From: Flavobacteriales bacterium
GTDB taxonomy: Bacteria > Bacteroidota > Bacteroidia > Flavobacteriales > BACL11
Length of the DNA stretch: 28,487 bases
Assembly (NCBI GenBank): GCA_002683775.1
Contig: NYTT01000017.1
Coordinates: 1 to 28,487 of the forward strand
Direction: 5' to 3'
Shown: positions 1 through 9,108 of the stretch, piece after piece
How positions within the stretch are numbered: the stretch's first letter is position 1
Layout: each line of letters opens with the position of its first letter
Position numbers and translations under genes: made by a program
Notes under the pieces: generated by a model
Seen by the model: the letters and a program-made list of their open reading frames with translations, nothing else
Told to the model about the DNA's origin: nothing
The model's database searches: none

Positions 1-1899
1 CTCAATACATTTTACTATGGCTTCTTTATTAAATCCACATAGCTCTTGTAATTCTTCTATGGTACCATGATGAATGAACTTGTCAGGGATACCCAGACGA
101 TGTATTTTACATGAATAATTATTATCTGACATAAATTCAAGAATAGCTGATCCAAAACCTCCTTGTAAGCAACCATCTTCTAGCGTAATAATATATCTGT
201 GTTTTTGAGCTATTTTATGTAATAAGTTGATATCAAGTGGCTTTATGAACCTCATATCATAATGTGCAATATCTAAGCCTTTGTTCTTAAATTCGTTTTG
301 TGAATCTACCACAAGATTACCAGGGTGGCCTATAGACAAGATTGCAATTGAATCACCATCTGAAATCATTCTCCCCTCACCAATTTTAATTTCTTTAAAA
401 TCTTTTTTCCAATCTAATAACACCCCTTTACCTCTCGGATATCTAATAGAGAATGGGCCTTTGTTCGGTAGCTGTGCAGTATACATTAAATTTCTAAGCT
501 CCTCTTCGTTCATTGGAGCCGATACTATCATATTAGGTATACATCTTAAATAGCTAATATCATATACACCATGATGGGTAGCTCCATCTGCACCAACTAA
601 ACCACCTCTATCAAGACAAAAGACAACATTTAAATTTTGAAGTGCTACATCATGTATTAATTGATCATATGCTCTTTGCATAAAAGATGAATATATATTG
701 CAAAAAGGAATTTTTCCTTGCGTTGATAGTCCAGCTGAAAATGTTACTGCATGTTGTTCAGCTATACCAACATCAAATGTCCTATCAGGCATTGCTTTCA
801 TCATCTTGTTCATTGATGAACCCGTTAACATTGCAGGAGTAACACCAACTATATCTTTATTTTTTTTAGCTAATTCTATTATTGTTTCTCCAAAAACATC
901 TTGATATTTTGGAGGCGTCCTTTCAACCTTAGAAGTTAGTATCTCGCCAGTTTTTTTGTCAAATAAACCTGGCGCATGCCATTTTGTCGAATCACCTTCT
1001 TCAGCCGGGGAGTATCCTTTGCCTTTTTGGGTTACGCAATGTAAAATCTTAGGTCCTGGAATATTTTTTAAATCTCTTAATACATCTGATAAATGCTTGA
1101 CATCATGTCCTTCTATAGGCCCAAAATATCTAAAATTTAATGATTCAAAATAATTGCTTTCACCTAAAATAGTCGATTTAACAGCACCTTCAACTTTTTT
1201 TGCTATTTTCTGTGCATTTGGACCAAATTGACTTATTTTACCAAGAATTTTCCAGATTTTATTCCTTGCCTTGTTGTAAGTATTTGATGTTGAAATATCC
1301 GTAAGGTATTCCTTAAGCGCTCCAACAGCTGGATCAATAGACATACAATTATCATTAAGTATAACTAATAAGTTTGTGTTTTCTGCTCCAGCATGATTAA
1401 GACCCTCAAAAGCTAATCCAGCTGTCATAGATCCGTCACCTATTACTGCTATATGTTGCTTGTCCTTATCACCATTGCTTTTTGAGGCTATTGACATTCC
1501 AAGTGCAGCAGATATTGATGTCGACGCATGACCAACTCCAAATGTATCGTACACACTTTCACTTCTTTTTGGGAAGCCACTTAACCCATCTTTTATTCTA
1601 TTTGTTACAAATTGATTCTTTCTACCAGTTAAAATTTTGTGACCGTAAGCTTGATGGCCTACATCCCAAACTAGTTGGTCGTGAGGAGTGTTAAATACAT
1701 AATGTAGTGCAACAGTTAATTCAATAACTCCAAGACTCGCTCCAAAGTGCCCCCCTTTTTCTGAAACAATATCAATTATATATTTTCTAAGCTCACTACA
1801 AACTTGTTCTAATTGTTTTGGATTTAATTTTCTTAAATCTGTAGGGTCACTTATTGTTTTTAATAGTTTTCCTTGATTATATTTTGTTTGCTTACTCAT
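1..1899 (-). CDS. dxs: 1-deoxy-D-xylulose-5-phosphate synthase (3' end cut by window edge)
   Basis: First enzyme of the MEP isoprenoid pathway: thiamine-diphosphate-dependent condensation of pyruvate and glyceraldehyde 3-phosphate, cytosolic. The frame is open from ATG at 1899 to base 1, giving 633 codons without a stop. That is about the usual full length, so only a few C-terminal residues can be missing. Seen in the translation: the ThDP motif beginning GDGSMTAG at about residues 154-161 and ending NDN, and the signature DRGGLVGADGATHHG starting at about residue 430, which belongs to the transketolase-like central domain. The C-terminal region is of the transketolase-C type. The start MSKQTKYNQG is supported by a -7 promoter box ending 6 nt upstream. 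It is divergent from the lytic transglycosylase gene. The identification is secure. Confidence 0.96.
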   Translation of the reverse strand, partial: MSKQTKYNQGKLLKTISDPTDLRKLNPKQLEQVCSELRKYIIDIVSEKGGHFGASLGVIELTVALHYVFNTPHDQLVWDVGHQAYGHKILTGRKNQFVTNRIKDGLSGFPKRSESVYDTFGVGHASTSISAALGMSIASKSNGDKDKQHIAVIGDGSMTAGLAFEGLNHAGAENTNLLVILNDNCMSIDPAVGALKEYLTDISTSNTYNKARNKIWKILGKISQFGPNAQKIAKKVEGAVKSTILGESNYFESLNFRYFGPIEGHDVKHLSDVLRDLKNIPGPKILHCVTQKGKGYSPAEEGDSTKWHAPGLFDKKTGEILTSKVERTPPKYQDVFGETIIELAKKNKDIVGVTPAMLTGSSMNKMMKAMPDRTFDVGIAEQHAVTFSAGLSTQGKIPFCNIYSSFMQRAYDQLIHDVALQNLNVVFCLDRGGLVGADGATHHGVYDISYLRCIPNMIVSAPMNEEELRNLMYTAQLPNKGPFSIRYPRGKGVLLDWKKDFKEIKIGEGRMISDGDSIAILSIGHPGNLVVDSQNEFKNKGLDIAHYDMRFIKPLDINLLHKIAQKHRYIITLEDGCLQGGFGSAILEFMSDNNYSCKIHRLGIPDKFIHHGTIEELQELCGFNKEAIVKCIE

Positions 1900-1905
1900 A
1901 TGTTG

Positions 1906-1913
1906 CAAAGATA
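1906..1913 (-). promoter_or_regulatory. -7 promoter box of dxs (TATCTTTG)
   Basis: On the minus strand TATCTTTG matches the Bacteroidota -7 consensus TAnnTTTG exactly. It ends 6 nt before the dxs ATG, so transcription should begin within a few bases of the start codon. No clear -33 TTTG at the expected spacing. Confidence 0.7.
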
Positions 1914-1941
1914 CAAAATCTTTAATCTTTTAAATTACAAT

Positions 1942-1954
1942 TTTGTTTAACAAA
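1942..1954. repeat. Short inverted repeat in the dxs/transglycosylase intergenic region
   Basis: TTTGTT - T - AACAAA, 6-nt arms around one base, lies in the 118-nt gap between two divergent genes. It places a TTTG on each strand, but not at the usual distance from either -7 box. It could be an operator half-site pair or chance in AT-rich DNA. Confidence 0.2.
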
Positions 1955-2005
1955 CATGAGTTAATAATTGGATTTTTCTTACTTCACTAAGTTAGGTTTT
2001 TTTAT

Positions 2006-2013
2006 CAAATTTG
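2006..2013 (+). promoter_or_regulatory. Possible -7 box of the transglycosylase gene (CAAATTTG, one mismatch)
   Basis: CAAATTTG differs from TAnnTTTG only in the first base. It ends 4 nt before the ATG at 2018, the same spacing as the exact boxes elsewhere in the window, which is the main reason to accept it. Confidence 0.45.
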
Positions 2014-2017
2014 TAGA

Positions 2018-3343
2018 ATGAGATATTTATTTTTTTTAGCATTTTTAGTATCGTTTAATATTAGTGCTAATGATACACTACATCTTACTGAAATTAGTTC
2101 TAGTGTATTGCAAGATTCAATTTGCGAAGATTCTAACTTAAAAACTTATATAGATACAGCTAATATATTTGCAATTCGTTTAGAATCCTTAGACGCAAAC
2201 TCTCCAATGGAATTAGCGTACAACGATAAAGTCCATCCATTCATTGAAAGCTACATAGGAAGGAATAAAACTTTAATCTCAAGAATGCTTGGGCTTAAAA
2301 AACTATATTTCCCTTTATTTGAGTCTTTACTAGATAGCTACGAATTACCTTTAGAATTAAAATATCTTGCAATTGTAGAGTCTGCACTAAACCCTAAAGC
2401 TAAATCTCATTCAGGGGCTACTGGACTTTGGCAATTCATGTACCTTACGGGAAGAGAATATAATTTGAATGTTACCTCTTACATAGATGAAAGACAAGAT
2501 CCTATTAAATCTACTAAAGCGGCATGCGAATACTTTTTAAAACTATATGATAGCTTTGGTGATTGGAATTTAGTTTTAGCAGCGTATAATGGTGGTCCAG
2601 GATATTTACAAAGGAAAATTAATAGCATTGGGTCAAATAATTTTTGGGACCTTTACCCACATTTGAGAAGAGAAACAAGAAATTATATTCCAACTTTTAT
2701 TGCAGTAAATTATGCTATGGAGTTTGCAGAAGAACATAATATTCAATCTCAAAATCCAAAAATCAATTTATCAGATACTGATACAATTGTAATCGCCCAA
2801 CATGTCGATATTAATACACTTTCTAAGATGTTGTGTTTAAATAATGAAACACTAAAATATTTTAATCCAGTAATTAAAAAAGATGTTTTTCCAAAAAACA
2901 GCATCATAGTATTACCATCTTATGCAAAGAATGATTTCTTGAACAATAAAGAGAATAACTATGCTTTTATTGATGCCGTTGACTCAAAAGAAATTTTGAT
3001 AAATGAAAAAAGATTACTTTATACAGTTGAACAAGGAGATTATCTAGGAAGAATTGCAAAGGAATATGACGTTAAGATATATGAAATAAAAAATTGGAAC
3101 AAACTCACTAGTAGCAAGCTTAGTATTGGCAAAAAGTTAGTTTTGTTCGTTAAAGATAAAACTAATATTACAACTTCTACATCCGTCAAAAACACTCGAG
3201 TTTATACAGTTCAACGTGGAGATACACTATGGGGAATTGCAAAAAAATTTGATGGTCTTAGTGTTAGAAAAATTAAATCATTAAATAATTTGATAGATGA
3301 TCATTTAAAGTTAGGTACTAAAATTATAATTCCTATAATCTAA
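2018..3343 (+). CDS. Lytic transglycosylase with LysM repeats (MltD-like)
   Basis: Probably cleaves the glycan strands of peptidoglycan in the periplasm. The 441-aa product opens with a signal peptide (residues 1-17, hydrophobic, ending NISA). An SLT/goose-lysozyme-like domain spans about 95-230; the likely catalytic Glu is E121 in the VESALNP segment, followed by GATGLWQFM and later AAYNGGPG. Two clear LysM domains follow, at about 335-380 (YTVEQGDYLGRIA) and 394-441 (YTVQRGDTLWGIA). A degenerate LysM-like stretch lies at about 258-302. This is the MltD architecture. The stop overlaps the next start by one base (TAATG), so it is an operon with the DUF4837 gene. The family is secure; assignment as the MltD orthologue is by architecture only. 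Confidence 0.9.
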   Translation: MRYLFFLAFLVSFNISANDTLHLTEISSSVLQDSICEDSNLKTYIDTANIFAIRLESLDANSPMELAYNDKVHPFIESYIGRNKTLISRMLGLKKLYFPLFESLLDSYELPLELKYLAIVESALNPKAKSHSGATGLWQFMYLTGREYNLNVTSYIDERQDPIKSTKAACEYFLKLYDSFGDWNLVLAAYNGGPGYLQRKINSIGSNNFWDLYPHLRRETRNYIPTFIAVNYAMEFAEEHNIQSQNPKINLSDTDTIVIAQHVDINTLSKMLCLNNETLKYFNPVIKKDVFPKNSIIVLPSYAKNDFLNNKENNYAFIDAVDSKEILINEKRLLYTVEQGDYLGRIAKEYDVKIYEIKNWNKLTSSKLSIGKKLVLFVKDKTNITTSTSVKNTRVYTVQRGDTLWGIAKKFDGLSVRKIKSLNNLIDDHLKLGTKIIIPII

Positions 3344-4248
3344 TGAGAATTTTTTTTATTTCTCTACTTTTATTTCTTAGCTGTTCAAATGCAACAAAAA
3401 CATTACCTAACTCGACAGGGAAAATTTCTGAAGTAATCTTTGTTTCTGATGATAATCTCTGGCAAGATATTTTACAAAAATTAGTTGTAAAAACTTTTGG
3501 ACGACCTATTAATGGGACTAATTATGATGAGAGTTTATTCAAAATTATTCAAATTAACTTTAGTGAATTTAAATCTATATTAAAAACACATAAAAATATT
3601 GTCATAATTTCTGATGAAGCAATAAATTCTAGTGAATTGGATAAATGGGCTGTTGGTCAGTATGTTACTCAATTGAGATGGAGTAACTCTCCTCAAAATA
3701 CGATCGAAGATCTTGAAAAGCTATGCTTAATGTATAAAAATCGAGAAATTAAGTATGTTCGAGAAGTGTTAAAAAAATCTTCGAATGAAGAACTAGAGAG
3801 AAAATTCTCAATAAATTTTAATAATTCTATTGTTATTCCGAAAGAATATAAGTCTGTTATGTTTACTGATTCATTTTTTTGGGCAAGCTATGATCCAAAT
3901 AATTCAGATGTAATTAAGAACATATTATCATTTAGTTTTAAAAAAAATGACACTAATTTTCATTCACAAGTATTATCAAAAACAGATAGTATATTTAAGC
4001 ATTATCTTGCTGGTTCTAATGAAGGAAGTTATGTGAGAATTGAACCACTTTACAAACCTATTATCTCTAAAAATATTTATCGTGGTTTATGGAGATTAGA
4101 AGGGGGCTTTATGGGAGGGGCTTTTTTAATTAAAACGTATTTTCCTCTAGAAGATAAAAAAGACAAAATTCACGTAAACGTTGGTGTAATTTTCGCACCA
4201 CAAAGTCCAAAAAGAAAATATATTAAAGAATTTGAAGCTATTTTATAA
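3343..4248 (+). CDS. DUF4837 family lipoprotein
   Basis: A 301-aa protein of unknown biochemical role. The N-terminus is a short hydrophobic signal with a Cys at residue 14 (FLSC), a plausible though imperfect lipobox, so it is probably a lipoprotein. I recognise the DUF4837 pattern: an early LPNSTGKISEVIFV segment, LWQDIL, a central LKTHKNIVII, and near the C-terminus RGLWRLEGGFMGGAF. It is translationally coupled to the upstream lytic transglycosylase, so a role in cell-wall or envelope maintenance is reasonable but inferred. Its last 11 bases overlap tail-to-tail with the opposing gene. The family call is from memory of conserved motifs. Confidence 0.8.
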   Translation: MRIFFISLLLFLSCSNATKTLPNSTGKISEVIFVSDDNLWQDILQKLVVKTFGRPINGTNYDESLFKIIQINFSEFKSILKTHKNIVIISDEAINSSELDKWAVGQYVTQLRWSNSPQNTIEDLEKLCLMYKNREIKYVREVLKKSSNEELERKFSINFNNSIVIPKEYKSVMFTDSFFWASYDPNNSDVIKNILSFSFKKNDTNFHSQVLSKTDSIFKHYLAGSNEGSYVRIEPLYKPIISKNIYRGLWRLEGGFMGGAFLIKTYFPLEDKKDKIHVNVGVIFAPQSPKRKYIKEFEAIL

Positions 4249-6757
4249 TTAAGTTTTCTCTATTAATTTTGCCGTCACATTCAATACTAACTACATAGTA
4301 TCCACGTCGTAAATTTGATACATTAATAATTTTTGAAGATGAAGTTATTATTTTTTGTCCTGTAATGTTATGTATAGTAACAGTAATATTTTTTTCATCT
4401 GTTATTATCTTTATTTCATCTTCTGCTGGATTTGGATAGATATTAAAATTTATGATGTTTTCATTAAATGTACTGACTCCTGAAAGTATATTTAAAGGGC
4501 TTTCCCAAACCCCCCTTCCGTATGTTGCTGCACTAATAGTACCTTCATCGTAATGAATCTCTAATTCTTTAACAATCACATTAGGAAGACCATTGTTATA
4601 TTGAACCCACTCTGTCATTGTGTTGTCTTTATGATATACACCGACATCTGTGCCAATGTATAAATCATCTTTTGCACTTCCTTGATAAACAATGCAATTT
4701 ACAGGCAAACCTGGCAAGTTACTACCAGATATATTAGTCCAATTTACACCTGCATCAATAGTTTCATATACTTTATTTGTATTATTATAGTCAGAAAAAG
4801 TTACCCATGCTCGATCAGCATCTGTTGTAGAAACAGCGATATCAGTAATATTATAATTTGGTAATCCTGGTTTTATGTAATTCCAAGTTACTCCAGCATC
4901 TTTAGTAACTTTTATTTTACTGTATGATGCAGCATAGATATAATTTTCATCAGATGGTGCAAGAGCAATATTTCTAATATCTGCTCCCCCACTTACATTA
5001 TAAGATATGGAATCCCATGAACCTCCGCCATCTGTAGATCTATATACTTCACCATATCCTGCGACTATTAAATTACTGTTAATACTGTGCATCTCATAAG
5101 GTGTATTCCAAGCTCCCTCATAATTTACTGGTTTAATGTTGCTCCAATTATTGCCATTATTATATGATTTTTTCATGCCCCCGTACTGAGATTCTGAATA
5201 AATTATAGTTTCATCGTAATGATCAATAGCACACTCCATGCCATCTGCCCCTCTAATAGCGTCCCAAGTAGCATTAGTTAGCATTTCCGTTCCATTATCT
5301 TGTGCTCCAGCAACTAATTTGTTAGGATTAGATCTTGAAAGTCCTAGATTATAAAATTGAGATATCTCTAAACCGTCAGAAATATCTACCCATTTATTAA
5401 GTGACGCCATATACTTATAAAAACCACCATCGTTTCCAGCGTAGGCAATATTAGTATGTGGATTAAATTCAAACGCATGTTGATCTACATGCATGTAAGA
5501 ATAATTTGATCCATTACCACTACTTGCATCAATATCCCAGTCCATGCCGCTATTATCTGATTTCCAAATATTTATTCCTCCAACATAAACTAAATTTTCA
5601 TTATTAGGCGCTACCCCAAGACTCATATCGTACCATGACTGCCCTCCAGTTCCAGTACCATCTGTATTCCACCCAAAAATATTAGGACTATTAGATTGTT
5701 GTGTCCAGTTATCTCCAGAATCGGTTGATTTATAGAGACCGTGAAAGCTATAATCTGATTCGGAAAATAGAGCATAAATAACTTCTGGGTTTGCAGGAGT
5801 TACAGCAATTAATGGTCTATATCTACTGCCTGATAGACCATTTACAATTTGATTCCAATTTGCACCTCCATCATTTGTTCTGTAAATAGTTGAGCTTCCA
5901 CCAGATTGTTTAGCGGCATATAAGATATTTGAATTATTTGGCTTAAATTCAATATCTCTCCATCTTCCTAAAGGTCCTGAAGACTGCCATGATGAACCGG
6001 CATCAGTACTAATCATAATGTTTGAATTTGTTACAGCGTACAAGCTGTCCGTATTATTAGGATTTATTATTACTTTATTTACTGTTTTCTCCTGATCAAC
6101 AGTATAGCTTAGTCCCGTAGTGTTCCAAGAAGTACCACCATCCATAGATTTTAAAATTCCAATACTGTAAGTGTCTGTTGCATCTGCATCTCCAGTTACA
6201 ATATACATTATTTGACTGTCATTTGGATCAATAGCAATATGAGAGACTCCAATGACAGGTAAATTATCTGTATTTGTAGTCCAGTTACTTCCACCATCGA
6301 CAGATTTCCATAATCCACCAGCTGGAGAGCCAATCCATATTGTATTTGGTTCAACAGGATCAAATGCAATACAATTCACCCTCCCATTTCCTCTTTTTTT
6401 GCCATTAGATAATATTATAGGAGTATTTATAGGGCCTTTGGCTACCCAATTAGATGAATTAATAAGTTTAGAATTTTGATTTTTTTCTTTTTCTTTTTCC
6501 CATTCAGTGTAAAGAGAGGTTGGTTGAAATTTGTTATCGTTTGAAACCCGTTCATTTATAAAATATATTTCTCTTGCATATGGATTATATCCATTCCCTT
6601 TTGTGTATGCATGATTTTTCTTGTAATTTTGAAAAGCTTCAAATTTTTCAGCTACTGTAGGAGTTGAATTTGATTTTAGTAAGTTATCTTCCCATATTTG
6701 AGCCTGCAAAGAATAAATAAGGAATGTGCTAATTGCTAATAAAGTATATTTTTTCAT
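4238..6757 (-). CDS. Secreted Asp-box (sortilin/VPS10-like) beta-propeller with T9SS sorting domain
   Basis: An 839-aa protein, predicted to be exported and anchored or released by the type IX system. Signal peptide at residues 1-20 (ending LQAQ). From about 140 to 740 there are about ten Asp-box motifs (SxDxGxxW type), for example SVDGGSNW near 152, SMDGGTSW near 204, STDAGSSW near 250, and later STDGGGSW, TKDAGVTW and TIDAGVNW. This marks a BNR/VPS10-type propeller. Residues 770-839 form a type A sorting domain (YPNPAEDEIKI, then HNITGQKI, then RRGYYVVSI). I see no catalytic sialidase signature, so the ligand or substrate is unknown. It is monocistronic, with its own -7 box 4 nt before the ATG. 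Confidence 0.88.
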   Translation of the reverse strand: MKKYTLLAISTFLIYSLQAQIWEDNLLKSNSTPTVAEKFEAFQNYKKNHAYTKGNGYNPYAREIYFINERVSNDNKFQPTSLYTEWEKEKEKNQNSKLINSSNWVAKGPINTPIILSNGKKRGNGRVNCIAFDPVEPNTIWIGSPAGGLWKSVDGGSNWTTNTDNLPVIGVSHIAIDPNDSQIMYIVTGDADATDTYSIGILKSMDGGTSWNTTGLSYTVDQEKTVNKVIINPNNTDSLYAVTNSNIMISTDAGSSWQSSGPLGRWRDIEFKPNNSNILYAAKQSGGSSTIYRTNDGGANWNQIVNGLSGSRYRPLIAVTPANPEVIYALFSESDYSFHGLYKSTDSGDNWTQQSNSPNIFGWNTDGTGTGGQSWYDMSLGVAPNNENLVYVGGINIWKSDNSGMDWDIDASSGNGSNYSYMHVDQHAFEFNPHTNIAYAGNDGGFYKYMASLNKWVDISDGLEISQFYNLGLSRSNPNKLVAGAQDNGTEMLTNATWDAIRGADGMECAIDHYDETIIYSESQYGGMKKSYNNGNNWSNIKPVNYEGAWNTPYEMHSINSNLIVAGYGEVYRSTDGGGSWDSISYNVSGGADIRNIALAPSDENYIYAASYSKIKVTKDAGVTWNYIKPGLPNYNITDIAVSTTDADRAWVTFSDYNNTNKVYETIDAGVNWTNISGSNLPGLPVNCIVYQGSAKDDLYIGTDVGVYHKDNTMTEWVQYNNGLPNVIVKELEIHYDEGTISAATYGRGVWESPLNILSGVSTFNENIINFNIYPNPAEDEIKIITDEKNITVTIHNITGQKIITSSSKIINVSNLRRGYYVVSIECDGKINRENLIIK

Positions 6758-6761
6758 TTTG

Positions 6762-6769
6762 CAAATTTA
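6762..6769 (-). promoter_or_regulatory. -7 promoter box of the Asp-box protein gene (TAAATTTG)
   Basis: Exact TAnnTTTG match on the minus strand, ending 4 nt before the ATG at 6757. It predicts a leaderless or nearly leaderless mRNA. Confidence 0.7.
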
Positions 6770-6810
6770 ACGAATTGTTACTGTATATTGAAAATTGAGT
6801 GCGTACTATT

Positions 6811-9108
6811 TTAAAAGTCATTTTGTATTGACAAAACAACATTTCTTCCACTTGCGCTTAATCCAGAGCCAAATGTTTTATAGTGCGCATCCATAATATT
6901 GTGAATTCCCATTTTAACTACAAAATTTTCGGAGATATTTTGAAGGTATTCAATATTTAATGTAAACCAAGCAGGATTTCCATCAACTGTTGCCTCATCT
7001 AAATTATCAACACCCAAAAGATCATATTTTTTCACTGATTTTTTGGCATTATATATTGTGTAGAATTTAAAATTACTATTCTTTTTTTTGTAGGTTATTT
7101 CAAACTTAGCATTAACTGGAGGGATGTGAGCAAGCGGTTTTCCCTGATTAGTCTCACCACTTAAATAATTAAAGTTTGAAACTAATTCTAAATTTTTATT
7201 AATATATGCGCTTGCAAAAATACTAGCACCATCTATTCTTGCAGCTTCAATATTTTGATTCATTTGCACACGCATTAAATCACCATCATAAATAATACTG
7301 TCTAATCCATTTATCTGACTAAAGTCTCTATTTATTGCATTTTCAATAAATGTACTAAATAATTGTAATTGTAATTTTATTGGATAAGGCGTATAACTAA
7401 ATTCTAATTCATAATTATTGGCAAATTCAGGTTCAAGATCTTTATTGGGTACGACCACATTTATTCCATCTTTTGAAAATATTTTTCCCATATCATCAAT
7501 ATTTGGGTTCCTAAATCCACTATAATAAGAACTGTTTATTGTTGTATTCTTTTTGGGTTTATATGATAAAAGAATTGATTTGATAAAGGATTGATTATTA
7601 TTTTTAATATTATTTATAATGAATGAATTATTATTAAAATCTGCATTAATACTACTTTCATTTAACCTCCCTCCAAATAGTACATCTACCTTTTCACTTA
7701 AATTAATATTAAGCTGTGAGTAAGTAAAAAATTCCTCAACATTACTTCCTCCAGATGGATATCTTGTTGTGTTAGATAGTGTTTGGTTATAGTTGCTAAG
7801 ATTTGCATCTGATGCTACATACTGTTTTTTATATCCAATCCCATATGCTAATCTAATTGAATTAAATTTCTTTTTAAAATCAATGTTTATATCATAAACT
7901 TTAACATTTTCCATCCTATTATTTATCAGGGTATCTGTATATTTTTGTACGTGCCTAGATTCAATTGCATTTTGATAGCTTAGTGTTGTGTTTAAACTAT
8001 CAAATAATAGGGTTGGATACTTTATTACATTATTTATACTTTGCATGAAACGGATTCTAGGACCATAATACCACTTTTTATATTTTGGTAAGCCTTTATT
8101 TAGATCATTCATTTTATCAAAACGATATATATCTGATGATTTTGAGTATTGAGAATTAAGAACTATCGAATTAAATCGATTTAAATTAAACTTGCTTTTA
8201 TGAAGAATATCAATTTGGCTATAACTTGTATATAGCTGTTTATTATTTATTGTTGCTACTGTTTCTTTCCCCCAGTTTTTATATCCGTGTAATCTATTAC
8301 TCCCCATTTTCAAATCTCCAAATGATTTAAGTGAGAATCCTGTTAAATGTGAGTGATTTTTTCTGGAATAATTTATAAGAAAGTTAGTTATAGAGGCATT
8401 ACTACTACTTTCAAATTGTTGTTGAAATTTAATAGTATTTTCATTCTTCGGTTTATGTGTATTAAAGATAAGCGCACCTCCCATTGCCCCATTTCCATAC
8501 CCCACTGATGCAGGGCCAGAAAGAATATTTATAGTTTCAATAAAAAATGGATTTATAGTTGCAGAGTTTTGTAAGTGTCCACTACGAAATATAGTATTGT
8601 TTAGTGTTATTCCATCAATTATTAATAGCAATCTATTAGCCTCCATCCCTCTATAGTTTGGACTTCCGCCTCCAGGTTGGCTTTCTTGTACAACTACTGA
8701 AGACTGAGTAGATAGTAAATTTGATATAGACGATTGCATTTCGCTAAATGGGCTTGGAATAATTTTTTGAGCTTCATACTTATCTGAAATTAGAACTTTA
8801 AGTTCAGTTTTGAAATTTACTTCTGACAATAAAATAGTTTTTTGTTTAAGATAGATAAATCTATTGATGTTCTTCTTAAGTATTTTTTTTGAATAGTACG
8901 ATATATGAGATATTTCAATAGAATCAGTATTATTAAATCTTGAAAGATTTATCCTCCCATTTTCATCTGATGTTTCACCTACATTTTTTGATGTAAATGA
9001 GGCATTAATAATTACTGAATTTAAAATACTATCTTTTAATGTAATTGTTTGCCCAATTAAATTACTAGCATAAAAAATTACTAATAAAAACAATATTTTT
9101 TTTATCAT
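6811..9108 (-). CDS. TonB-dependent outer-membrane receptor, possibly haem type
   Basis: A 765-aa outer-membrane receptor. Signal peptide about 1-19; a carboxypeptidase-D-regulatory-like domain at about 20-95 (typical of Bacteroidota receptors); plug at about 115-220 with RGMEANRLLLIIDG and GYGNGAMGGAL; beta-barrel to the end, finishing in an aromatic residue (SIQNDF). The segment GFRNPNIDDM (531-540) followed by PNKDLEPE (554-561) resembles the FRAP...NPNL box of haem/haemoglobin receptors. The canonical Ala is replaced by Asn, so haem uptake is only a suggestion. It starts inside the recO stop (ATGA overlap) and is the last gene of the porZ - recO unit. Receptor identity is secure; the substrate is not. 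Confidence 0.9.
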   Translation of the reverse strand: MIKKILFLLVIFYASNLIGQTITLKDSILNSVIINASFTSKNVGETSDENGRINLSRFNNTDSIEISHISYYSKKILKKNINRFIYLKQKTILLSEVNFKTELKVLISDKYEAQKIIPSPFSEMQSSISNLLSTQSSVVVQESQPGGGSPNYRGMEANRLLLIIDGITLNNTIFRSGHLQNSATINPFFIETINILSGPASVGYGNGAMGGALIFNTHKPKNENTIKFQQQFESSSNASITNFLINYSRKNHSHLTGFSLKSFGDLKMGSNRLHGYKNWGKETVATINNKQLYTSYSQIDILHKSKFNLNRFNSIVLNSQYSKSSDIYRFDKMNDLNKGLPKYKKWYYGPRIRFMQSINNVIKYPTLLFDSLNTTLSYQNAIESRHVQKYTDTLINNRMENVKVYDINIDFKKKFNSIRLAYGIGYKKQYVASDANLSNYNQTLSNTTRYPSGGSNVEEFFTYSQLNINLSEKVDVLFGGRLNESSINADFNNNSFIINNIKNNNQSFIKSILLSYKPKKNTTINSSYYSGFRNPNIDDMGKIFSKDGINVVVPNKDLEPEFANNYELEFSYTPYPIKLQLQLFSTFIENAINRDFSQINGLDSIIYDGDLMRVQMNQNIEAARIDGASIFASAYINKNLELVSNFNYLSGETNQGKPLAHIPPVNAKFEITYKKKNSNFKFYTIYNAKKSVKKYDLLGVDNLDEATVDGNPAWFTLNIEYLQNISENFVVKMGIHNIMDAHYKTFGSGLSASGRNVVLSIQNDF

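Noticed and set aside
281..1694. Several 65-90 aa + strand open frames
   Set aside because: All are antisense to dxs, which has a complete, well-conserved reading on the other strand.
4682..6479. Repetitive GG/SW-coding segments of the Asp-box gene as possible DNA repeats
   Set aside because: The similarity is at the protein level (Asp-box motifs) and the bases are well diverged; no true DNA tandem repeat.
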